11,120 nucleotides of DNA from Ktedonobacteraceae bacterium. Its GTDB lineage: Bacteria > Chloroflexota > Ktedonobacteria > Ktedonobacterales > Ktedonobacteraceae. The position numbers and the translations under genes were made by a program. Where the stretch lies: contig JADBKA010000151.1 in assembly GCA_014896635.1 (NCBI GenBank), forward strand, positions 1 to 11,120, written 5' to 3'. Each line of letters begins with the position of its first letter. The first letter of the stretch is position 1. A model generated the notes under the pieces. That model ran no database searches and was not told where the DNA came from. It worked only from the letters and a program-made list of their open reading frames with translations. Positions 1 to 5,634 of this stretch are shown here, piece after piece.

Positions 1-13
1 GTGTCGTACAATC

Positions 14-22
14 TGGTAGAAT
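14..22 (+). promoter_or_regulatory. Possible extended -10 promoter element ahead of the HTH/GNAT gene
   Basis: TGG followed by TAGAAT at 17-22 matches an extended -10 box (TGn plus five of six bases of TATAAT). It would start transcription near 30, about 50 bases ahead of the ATG at 83. Any -35 box would lie at or before the window edge, so it cannot be checked. The rest of 1-82 shows no gene. Confidence 0.22.
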
Positions 23-82
23 TGTAAGTAGGAAGCAAGCATAGTATCCAAACCTAATGGGCATCCGGTTGAAAGAGATCCT

Positions 83-859
83 ATGAATAACCAGTATTAC
101 ACGGCAAGCCAGGCAATAGCTAAGCTTGGTTTATCGAAGGCTATGTTTCATCGAAAGGTGAACCAGGGACTTATCCCAAAGGTGACTCCACCCGGTAAGA
201 AACAAAGTGTTTATCCGAAGCGAGATATAGACGCCCTTGCTCGCGCAATGAATCTGATTTTTGAGCAGCATGATAGAATTGTGTTCTCCAGATCAACACC
301 AGCGGATCAGGAAGAGGAAATGCAGATAGGCATACGTTGTTTCGGCCAGGAATTCATCACCCCGCTGCCAGAGCGAATTGCTTTTCAGCAAAAGAATGAA
401 TTTACATTCTGGTCTCTCAAAGTAGACGGGCAAGTCGTTGGATACACTTCGATGTTCCGGTTTCCTCTCCCTTTTCTTGAAGATCTACTTACCGGGCGAA
501 GAATTGAGCGTGAAATTACTGTAAAAGAAGTGTTACCTTTCACGCGCCTGGAACCTTTTAATATCTACATTGATGTGATGGCTGTTGATCCTAAGCTCCC
601 ACCACATCTAAGGCGCCTTTACGCTGGTATTATTGTTTCTCGGCTGGCTGCTCTACTCCTCGATCTTCTAACAAATGGCTACTTCATTCAAACGGTATAC
701 ACTGTCTCAGCAACAAAAGAAGGCGATAAGCTTGTACGTAAAGCAGGCTTCCGTCTCATGAAGGGGAAATCTGTCGCTCCTGGTCGTATTGCCTACGATT
801 TCCCACTGGATGAGCAAGGAGTACGGCGTCTTCAAGAATTGAGCGGAAGGGGAGCATAA
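83..859 (+). CDS. HTH (MerR/excisionase-like) protein with GNAT-like C-terminal domain
   Basis: The protein has 258 residues. Residues 5-52 resemble the helix-turn-helix of MerR/excisionase (HTH_17) proteins: a tyrosine-threonine start, a helix with LGLSKAMFHRKV, then GLIP, a basic wing and a closing YPKRDIDALA. Residues about 75-245 look like a GNAT acyltransferase fold: a strand with VDGQVVGYTSM (114-124), a strand with IYIDVMAVDP (161-170), a long helix (177-197) and a final SATKEGDKLVRKAGF stretch (209-223) typical of the GNAT end. The acetyl-CoA loop (R/Q-x-x-G-x-G/A) is not clear, so activity is uncertain. The start at 83 keeps the whole HTH; the ribosome site (GAAAGAGAT) is weak. It is followed after 1 base by the CxxCH gene, so the two are probably cotranscribed. 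It may be a DNA-binding regulator with a sensor domain or a DNA-targeted acyltransferase. The family assignment is by pattern only. Confidence 0.7.
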   Translation: MNNQYYTASQAIAKLGLSKAMFHRKVNQGLIPKVTPPGKKQSVYPKRDIDALARAMNLIFEQHDRIVFSRSTPADQEEEMQIGIRCFGQEFITPLPERIAFQQKNEFTFWSLKVDGQVVGYTSMFRFPLPFLEDLLTGRRIEREITVKEVLPFTRLEPFNIYIDVMAVDPKLPPHLRRLYAGIIVSRLAALLLDLLTNGYFIQTVYTVSATKEGDKLVRKAGFRLMKGKSVAPGRIAYDFPLDEQGVRRLQELSGRGA

Positions 860-860
860 C

Positions 861-1127
861 ATGCTTACAGCAGAACAAAAGGTCAGACTTGCATTAACCG
901 GAAGTCCGTCTGGTGAGCCTCAGTTTCAACATGAAGGAGAAGAGGTTAAACGCTGGATTACTGGCGGCACGCTGCCAGACATCTATGTGACGTTTCACCA
1001 GCAAGACACGTTGATTGCAGTACGCTGTGCAATCTGCCACACGCTACTTGGACACATCCCTTCTCACTTAGGTGAGAACACAGCACAGCAGCTTGCGGCC
1101 ATGCGGCAAAGTGGACACCAGCATTAG
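861..1127 (+). CDS. Small CxxCH-containing protein of unknown function
   Basis: The product has 88 residues and no family I recognise. The ATG follows the stop of the HTH/GNAT gene by one base and has a strong Shine-Dalgarno (GGAAGGGGAG, 845-854) at good spacing, so it is very likely translated and coupled to its neighbour. It is soluble, with no signal peptide or membrane span. Its clearest feature is CAICH at residues 56-60 (C56, C59, H60), followed by H65 and H69. This could be half of a zinc site completed by the histidines or by a second chain. A c-type cytochrome is unlikely because nothing exports the protein. A beta-rich core around DIYVTFHQQDTLIAVRC leads into it. It lies between a GNAT-like gene and a HicB-like gene where a toxin might be expected, but it lacks the GSHH-type double-stranded RNA-binding signature of HicA. 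Confidence 0.72.
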   Translation: MLTAEQKVRLALTGSPSGEPQFQHEGEEVKRWITGGTLPDIYVTFHQQDTLIAVRCAICHTLLGHIPSHLGENTAQQLAAMRQSGHQH

Positions 1128-1143
1128 AGGGATTCAAAATTCC

Positions 1144-1344
1144 ATGCTTATCGAATGGTCAAACGAGGATCAGGCGTATCTTGTCACTCTACCAGAATGG
1201 GCAGAGCGTGTTATCATGCCGGTAACGCACGGGAATACCTATAGCGAAGCTGTACAGCACGGGCAAGAAGTCCTCAAATTACTGATAGACTCTGCGAAAA
1301 AAAGTGGAGAGCCACTGCCAGCGCCGAGAGTTCATGCAGTCTAA
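1144..1344 (+). CDS. HicB-like protein (orphan type II antitoxin fold)
   Basis: I take the ATG at 1144, giving 66 residues, because the HicB fold starts there (MLIEWSNEDQAYLVTLPEW) and GAGGGA at 1128-1132 is a usable ribosome site. A longer reading from 1072 would add 24 residues unlike the family and overlap the preceding gene by 56 bases. The beta-strand YLVTLPEW, the HG-NTYSEA turn (29-36), the helix AVQHGQEVLKLLIDSAKKSGEPLP and the proline-rich end match the partial RNase-H-like fold of HicB. There is no C-terminal DNA-binding domain and no HicA gene on either side, so it may be a solitary HicB relative rather than a working antitoxin. Its stop (1342-1344) overlaps the stop of the convergent glycosyltransferase, and the terminator for that gene lies inside this coding sequence. 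Confidence 0.78.
   Translation: MLIEWSNEDQAYLVTLPEWAERVIMPVTHGNTYSEAVQHGQEVLKLLIDSAKKSGEPLPAPRVHAV
1297..1316 (-). terminator. Intrinsic terminator of the leftward glycosyltransferase gene, inside the hicB-like gene
   Basis: Read on the - strand there is a 5-bp stem, AGTGG / CCACT, with a CTCT loop (1303-1316), followed at once by six T (1302-1297). It starts 24 bases past the stop codon at 1341. The stem is short, but the T run and position fit. The same bases encode the AKKSGEPL stretch of the convergent HicB-like protein. Confidence 0.5.
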
Positions 1345-2834
1345 AACAAAAAGTTGCTACTTTTGTTCTTCGCTTCAACCTCTGGTGTGTACACCAGTCG
1401 GCGTCTGAGCGCCAATCCGACGAGCAGGATCAGCGCCGGCGCGAAAGTGATCAGGTAGGCCAGGCTGTTCGCCATGTCCCACATCGGGCCGGTTCCCCCA
1501 CCCCAGACCCATAAGTAAGCGTAGACCGCCGCCGAGAGCGTTGCGCCGTAGAGAAAAAGCATGGTCGCCAGCGATTCATTTATGCGTGGAATCAGTACCG
1601 CGAAGAGGGCTGGCCAGATGGCGTACCAGACCTCGAATTTGCCCGTAGCAAAGGCCAGGAAGTAGAAGAGCGTCACGAAGCCCGCTCGCAGCAGTCCACC
1701 CAGACCTTTTGTTGTAAGGTAAAGCGCGTAGAGATAACACAATCCAAAGAGCACTCGCCCGAACAGTTTCGCCTGCTCAGCCGTTATCTGTCCCGACGAC
1801 ATATCGTAAACCAGCGTGCTGAACGAGGAAATGAAGTAGCGTTCCTGGTCGAGCGACGTATCGAACGTGTGCGGACCCGCCCAGAACGGTCCGTAGAAGG
1901 CAACAATCAGCAGCAGTGCGACGCCGAACGCCTGCGCGGCATAGCGCAACCGTTGCAGGTGCACCGGCTGATGCACAACGCCGTAGAGAAAGAAAAGCGG
2001 CAATAATGGCAATGTGGCATATTTTACCAGCGCGGAAGCGATGACCAGTCCAAAGGCCAGCGTATGCCGCTTCTTTGTTAGCGCCAGGATTGCCAGCAGC
2101 ACAAACAGCATCGCCGCTACATCGTTATGCCCATTCGCGCTATACTCAAAGAAGCCTTGCGGATTCCAGGCGATCAGCAGCGCGCCGGCCAGGGCCAGTT
2201 TCGGCGCGTAGTGTGAGAGGATCTTATAGACAAGGTATGCCTCGACGAGGTACATGACCGAGAACATCGCCTTGAGCAGCAGCAGGTTCGCCAGCAGATT
2301 TCTACCTACCAGCACCGTTGGGATGGCGTCGATTAGAATGCCAAGTGGCCCATAGGGTGCGCCCAGGTTGATCCAGCCGCCGGCCAATTGCATCATCGGA
2401 TCGTCGGGATAGGTGGCCGCCGGCGTGACCATCGGGTTAGCGTAATGCTGTACCAGTACAAGACTCTGCACTACATAGCCGAAGATGTCGATGGCCGTCA
2501 CGGGATAGACAAAGATCATCGTCGCGGCAAAGAGCGCACCGAAGCCGAGAATTAACCACAGCGTCTCCCTGTCCTGTAACTTACGTACTTCCCACCAGGC
2601 AAAAGCCAGCATGGCGAAGAGCAGCGTGAACGGTAAAATAAAGAGCACAAATCCCACGTGCGAGTGCTCTGTGATATTTGCCATATCGGTAAGACCCTGA
2701 TAATAGCGCAGCAGGGGGAACTGCCGTACAAAGCACAGGATATAGAGCAACTCGCAGGTCAGGCCAATCACGATCAGAAAGAGGCGCGAGCGCACAAATG
2801 CCAGGAATTTTTCACTGCTGCTCAACTGTATCAT
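1341..2834 (-). CDS. GT-C membrane glycosyltransferase (GT87/MptB-like, polyprenyl-phosphate-sugar dependent)
   Basis: The product has 497 residues and about 11-12 membrane spans. I chose the ATG at 2834: it has GAGAAG just upstream, and the 46 in-frame residues before it are basic, Gly/Pro-rich and come from a hairpin-forming spacer. After two N-terminal spans comes the first outward loop with AIDIFGYVVQSLVLVQHYANPMV (114-136), where D116 is the likely catalytic aspartate of the GT-C fold, then APYGPLG (159-165), WNP (223-225), NGHND (234-238) and ALVKYATLPLLP (268-279). These match DUF2029/GT87 and alpha-1,6-mannosyltransferase (MptA/B) type enzymes, which move a sugar from a polyprenyl phosphate carrier to a glycan on the outer face of the membrane. 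The sugar and acceptor cannot be told from sequence. It is transcribed divergently from the DUF2298 gene and may share its control region. Confidence 0.8.
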   Translation of the reverse strand: MIQLSSSEKFLAFVRSRLFLIVIGLTCELLYILCFVRQFPLLRYYQGLTDMANITEHSHVGFVLFILPFTLLFAMLAFAWWEVRKLQDRETLWLILGFGALFAATMIFVYPVTAIDIFGYVVQSLVLVQHYANPMVTPAATYPDDPMMQLAGGWINLGAPYGPLGILIDAIPTVLVGRNLLANLLLLKAMFSVMYLVEAYLVYKILSHYAPKLALAGALLIAWNPQGFFEYSANGHNDVAAMLFVLLAILALTKKRHTLAFGLVIASALVKYATLPLLPLFFLYGVVHQPVHLQRLRYAAQAFGVALLLIVAFYGPFWAGPHTFDTSLDQERYFISSFSTLVYDMSSGQITAEQAKLFGRVLFGLCYLYALYLTTKGLGGLLRAGFVTLFYFLAFATGKFEVWYAIWPALFAVLIPRINESLATMLFLYGATLSAAVYAYLWVWGGGTGPMWDMANSLAYLITFAPALILLVGLALRRRLVYTPEVEAKNKSSNFLF

Positions 2835-2851
2835 AATTCTTCTCGCTCTGT

Positions 2852-2875
2852 TAAATACTCCGCTAAATACTCCGC
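2852..2875. repeat. Perfect 12-bp tandem direct repeat upstream of the glycosyltransferase
   Basis: TAAATACTCCGC occurs twice head to tail (2852-2863 and 2864-2875). It ends 17 bases before the glycosyltransferase start, within its predicted leader. It could be a paired binding site for a regulator or a replication-slippage duplication. Confidence 0.85.
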
Positions 2876-2919
2876 CACGGTAGGGATGGAGAGGAAAGGA
2901 AAACACCCCTTGAACCCTG

Positions 2920-2942
2920 CCAGGAAGGTGCTGTCCTCCTGG
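2920..2942 (-). repeat. GC-rich hairpin in the glycosyltransferase leader (dispersed element, copy 1)
   Basis: On the - strand CCAGGAGG pairs with CCTTCCTGG (eight pairs, one of them G-T) around a short loop, and is followed by AGGGGTGTT and a pyrimidine-rich CTTTCCTCTCC run (to about 2889). The same hairpin plan appears at 8021-8041. It lies between the predicted transcription start and the ATG, so it would fold in the mRNA leader. Confidence 0.5.
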
Positions 2943-2963
2943 GCCTCCCCTTTTGCGAGTCCA

Positions 2964-2992
2964 ATAGTACAATAGCTGAAGATTTCTGGCAA
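2964..2992 (-). promoter_or_regulatory. Sigma70-like promoter for the leftward glycosyltransferase
   Basis: On the - strand TTGCCA (2992-2987, five of six to TTGACA) is followed after exactly 17 bases by TACTAT (2969-2964, four of six to TATAAT). Transcription would start near 2957, giving a leader of roughly 120 bases that carries the hairpin and the tandem repeat. Confidence 0.45.
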
Positions 2993-3046
2993 TGCTCCGT
3001 CAGGAGAGCAAGAATCAGACTATCCAGTGCATAGCAAATAGAGTAT

Positions 3047-3080
3047 ACTGGGAAACCAGTGAGGATCAGAAACTGGTTTC
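3047..3080. promoter_or_regulatory. Inverted repeat with two alternative stems (possible operator or leader switch)
   Basis: GAAACCAGT (3052-3060) and ACTGGTTTC (3072-3080) form a perfect 9-bp inverted repeat with an 11-base gap. The left arm can instead pair with ACTGG at 3047-3051 across a GAAA tetraloop, and the right arm can fold on itself (GAAAC-TG-GTTTC). It overlaps the TATACT box (3044-3049) and lies about 75 bases before the DUF2298 start. It may be a regulator site or a structured leader; the role is inferred. Confidence 0.45.
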
Positions 3081-3153
3081 GATACGTTTAAATAAAAAGG
3101 ACAGCGATTTATCCATCTATGTAAAAATGCGCTTCTGTAATTTATTTTAGAGT

Positions 3154-5592
3154 GTGCGTATGCTTGAACTGCTGCAAATGTGGGTGCTGGTTGAGGTGTT
3201 GGGGCTGATCTGTCTCCCGCTCACCGTCACCGTATTTCACAATCTGCCGGATCGCGGCTGGGCTTTCAGCAAGACGCTCGGTCTTGCGCTGCTGGCGTTT
3301 CTCGTCTGGCTGCCGCTGATGACTCTGCGCTTTTTGCCGTTCAGTCGCCTGTTCATTGCCGTTATCGCGCTTGCTCTGCTGTTGTGCTGCCTGTTTGCTC
3401 TGCTGCGCACGTACCGTGAACTTATCAAGTTTATCCGCCTTAATGTCGCGTACATCATCGCCGCCGAAGTGGTTTTTCTGGGTATGGTCTTGCTGCTTGG
3501 CTGGCTGCGCTCGTTTGGTCCTGATATTCGCTCATATGAGATGTTTATGGATGAGGGTTTTATCGCCGCGATTATGCGCAGTCCGCACCTGCCGCCAAAT
3601 GATATGTGGTTTGCTGGCTATAGTATCAATTACTACTATTACGCTCATTATACTATTGTTGTGCTGGCAAAGTTGTTAGATCAATCACCATCTATCGCTT
3701 TTAATACGGGGATCTGTATTTTCTTCGGGTTGACTGCGAGCAATCTTTTCGGTGTGACCGCTAACGTTGTGGCCTGGGCGCGTTATTTGCGTTCGCGTAC
3801 ACGTTTACAGAGCGAAGATGATGACATGCGGCCAGAGCGAGTCTATCCTTCGCTGCTCGGTGCGGTCCCTTATGGTCTGCTCGCCATACTCAGCGGCCTG
3901 GTCCTGGGTAACCTGGCCGCGACGCAGCAGTGGTGGCAGAATCACGGTTCTGACTTCCATTTTGACTGGTTCCAGCCTTCGCGCGTCATTGACCGCACGA
4001 TCAATGAGTTCCCGGCATTCAGTTTTCTGCTCTCCTGTTTTCATGCTCATGTGCTCACGCTGGCATTTACGATTATGGCGATAGGTCTGGCCTTTAACCT
4101 GTTTCTGGAAGCTAAGGGCAGAGGTTTTTTTGTCTTTGGGCGCGGCTGGCAGATTCCGTTGACGCTGATCATGACGGCATTGATCATTGGCGGTCTCTTT
4201 GTCATGAATGGCTGGGATTACCCGACGTATATGGGGCTGGCGCTTGTCTGTCTCGGGCTACAGCAGTGGCTGGCTTATCATAAGCGTTTTGGAGCTGTAC
4301 TGTTGCTGGATATCCTTTTGCCGGCTATCTTCCTGGTGATCCTCTCTTTTCTGCTCTATCTGCCATTTTATCTCAATTTTATCTCACCTTCACTGGGTAT
4401 TGGTATTGTCACCTCGCCGGCTGACCGCTCACAACTGCGCGATGAATTGCTGATCTACGGTCTGTTCGCCTTTGTCTTTGTCTCGCTGCTCTTTGTCAGT
4501 GCACTGATCAGTCCGTTATCTGAGCGTCTCGGTCTTGTGCAGGCATCGAATGAGCGCAGGCCACTTATCAGCATCGCCGGCATCGTTGTTCTACTGCTGG
4601 CCGATGTGCTTGTGCTGTTGCTGGTGCCGAATAGCCTGGTACTGGTTACCTTTGGTAGCGGAGCCGCTCTGGGGATTCTATTGCTATTTTATCATCTCGA
4701 TGATCGCGCGCATGCTTTTACGCTACTGCTCGGTGCGCTGGCTTTCGCGCTGGTTGCCGGCTGTGAAGTGCTTTTTTTGCGTGATGTCTTTGCCAGCCAG
4801 AATTTTCCGCGCATGAACACGGTGTTCAAGTTCTATTTTCAAGCCTGGGCGCTACTCTCTATTGCACTCGGTTGTGGAGTGTTTTTTATCCTGGAAGGCT
4901 TACATCCCGGTGCTGGACAGCTTGCGCCGGCGAGATGGCTGCGGCGCACCGGGCTGGCGCTGTGGAGCATTGCGCTGTTGTTTCTATTCGCGGCCAGTGT
5001 CATCTATCCTCTACTTGCTCCTTTCTCACGCTATGCTCAGCTCAATCCTGAGACACAGCGCTATTATCTCCAGCGCAGTAACAGCCTGGACGGACTGACC
5101 TATCTACAATCGCTGCGTGTGCCGGCGATGCTGCCCGAAAATGCTGTGCCTGCCGGCCAGGATCGGCTGTTTACATATGATGCCTCCGGTGATTATGCTG
5201 CGATCCGCTGGCTCAACGCCAACGTGCAGGGTGATCCCGGCATTATCGAGGCCATCGGCGACGACTACAGCGTTTTTGGGCGCGTCTCGGCCTTTACCGG
5301 GCTGCCGACTCCAATGGGCTGGATCGGGCATGAATACCAGTGGCGCGTTGTCTGGCTAAACCGGGATAACAATGCTATCGAGTTCAACCGTCGAGAATCC
5401 GACGTCACCGCGATCTACACCAGCTCTGACCCGAACCTGGTGCTGACGCTTATGGCACACTACCATGCTCAATATCTGTACGTTGGTCCGCTGGAGTATG
5501 CTCGCTATCGCTCTGCCGATCTGCACCGTTTTGCGGCGTTCATGCAAATCGTCTACAATGCGAAAGGGGTCACGATTTACAAGATCCGGTAA
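3154..5592 (+). CDS. DUF2298 / Chlor_Arch_YYY multi-pass membrane protein
   Basis: The product has 812 residues, within the 700-900 usual for single-domain members of TIGR03662/DUF2298. About 15-17 membrane spans fill residues 4-630, followed by a soluble C-terminal domain (about 635-812). Family marks seen: MDEGF (132-136, D133/E134 in the first outward loop), LPPNDMWFAGYSIN leading to the tyrosine run Y160-Y163, INEFPAFSFLL before H297-A-H299, the MNTVFKFYFQAW stretch, then IIEAIGDDYS (E699), TGLPTPMGW and HEYQWR (726-731). The usual YYYxG is YYYYA here, and the usual DLHPH is CFHAH. The start may be GTG 3154 or ATG 3160; no strong ribosome site is visible. The biochemical role is not established; the GT-C-like plan suggests use of a lipid-linked sugar at the outer face. 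It leads a probable operon with the two Agl23-type genes. Confidence 0.86.
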   Translation: MRMLELLQMWVLVEVLGLICLPLTVTVFHNLPDRGWAFSKTLGLALLAFLVWLPLMTLRFLPFSRLFIAVIALALLLCCLFALLRTYRELIKFIRLNVAYIIAAEVVFLGMVLLLGWLRSFGPDIRSYEMFMDEGFIAAIMRSPHLPPNDMWFAGYSINYYYYAHYTIVVLAKLLDQSPSIAFNTGICIFFGLTASNLFGVTANVVAWARYLRSRTRLQSEDDDMRPERVYPSLLGAVPYGLLAILSGLVLGNLAATQQWWQNHGSDFHFDWFQPSRVIDRTINEFPAFSFLLSCFHAHVLTLAFTIMAIGLAFNLFLEAKGRGFFVFGRGWQIPLTLIMTALIIGGLFVMNGWDYPTYMGLALVCLGLQQWLAYHKRFGAVLLLDILLPAIFLVILSFLLYLPFYLNFISPSLGIGIVTSPADRSQLRDELLIYGLFAFVFVSLLFVSALISPLSERLGLVQASNERRPLISIAGIVVLLLADVLVLLLVPNSLVLVTFGSGAALGILLLFYHLDDRAHAFTLLLGALAFALVAGCEVLFLRDVFASQNFPRMNTVFKFYFQAWALLSIALGCGVFFILEGLHPGAGQLAPARWLRRTGLALWSIALLFLFAASVIYPLLAPFSRYAQLNPETQRYYLQRSNSLDGLTYLQSLRVPAMLPENAVPAGQDRLFTYDASGDYAAIRWLNANVQGDPGIIEAIGDDYSVFGRVSAFTGLPTPMGWIGHEYQWRVVWLNRDNNAIEFNRRESDVTAIYTSSDPNLVLTLMAHYHAQYLYVGPLEYARYRSADLHRFAAFMQIVYNAKGVTIYKIR

Positions 5593-5616
5593 GTTGTTCT
5601 GTAGTGCCAGCTAAAC

Positions 5617-5634
5617 AGGAGAGAAGTTGCCTTG
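5617..5634 (+). promoter_or_regulatory. Ribosome site fixing the TTG start of the first Agl23-type gene
   Basis: AGGAGAGAAG (5617-5626) lies five bases before TTG at 5632. No ATG or GTG of comparable position is available in frame before the conserved region, so TTG is the probable start. Confidence 0.65.

Larger units (their letters stand above)
2835..3153. other. Divergent control region between glycosyltransferase and DUF2298 genes
   Basis: These 319 bases have no believable gene. From left to right they hold the glycosyltransferase ribosome site (GAGAAG, - strand), a 12-bp tandem repeat, a GC-rich hairpin, a leftward promoter, and an inverted repeat beside an AT-rich stretch before the DUF2298 start. 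For the rightward gene the only -10-like box is TATACT (3044-3049), with no good -35 and about 100 bases of leader, so its promoter is unresolved. Open frames through here (2658-2975 + and the upstream extension on -) look like chance reading of repeats. Confidence 0.6.

Noticed and set aside
22..47. TTGTAA ... TAGTAT as a promoter pair
   Set aside because: The spacing is only 14 bases, too short for a sigma70 promoter.
1021..1060. CxxCH as a heme-binding c-type cytochrome motif
   Set aside because: There is no signal peptide and no membrane anchor, and the protein is tiny, so heme attachment outside the membrane is not expected.
1072..1143. Longer start for the HicB-like gene
   Set aside because: It overlaps the preceding gene by 56 bases and adds residues with no match to the HicB fold; ATG 1144 has GAGGGA upstream.
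2835..2972. 46-residue N-terminal extension of the glycosyltransferase (start at 2972)
   Set aside because: It is basic and Gly/Pro-rich, translates a hairpin and a 12-bp tandem repeat, and would include the predicted leader. The ATG at 2834 has a ribosome site and leads straight into family-like sequence.
2658..2975. 105-codon + frame antisense to the glycosyltransferase start
   Set aside because: It lies mostly over coding sequence and the repeat-rich leader, with composition of a chance frame.
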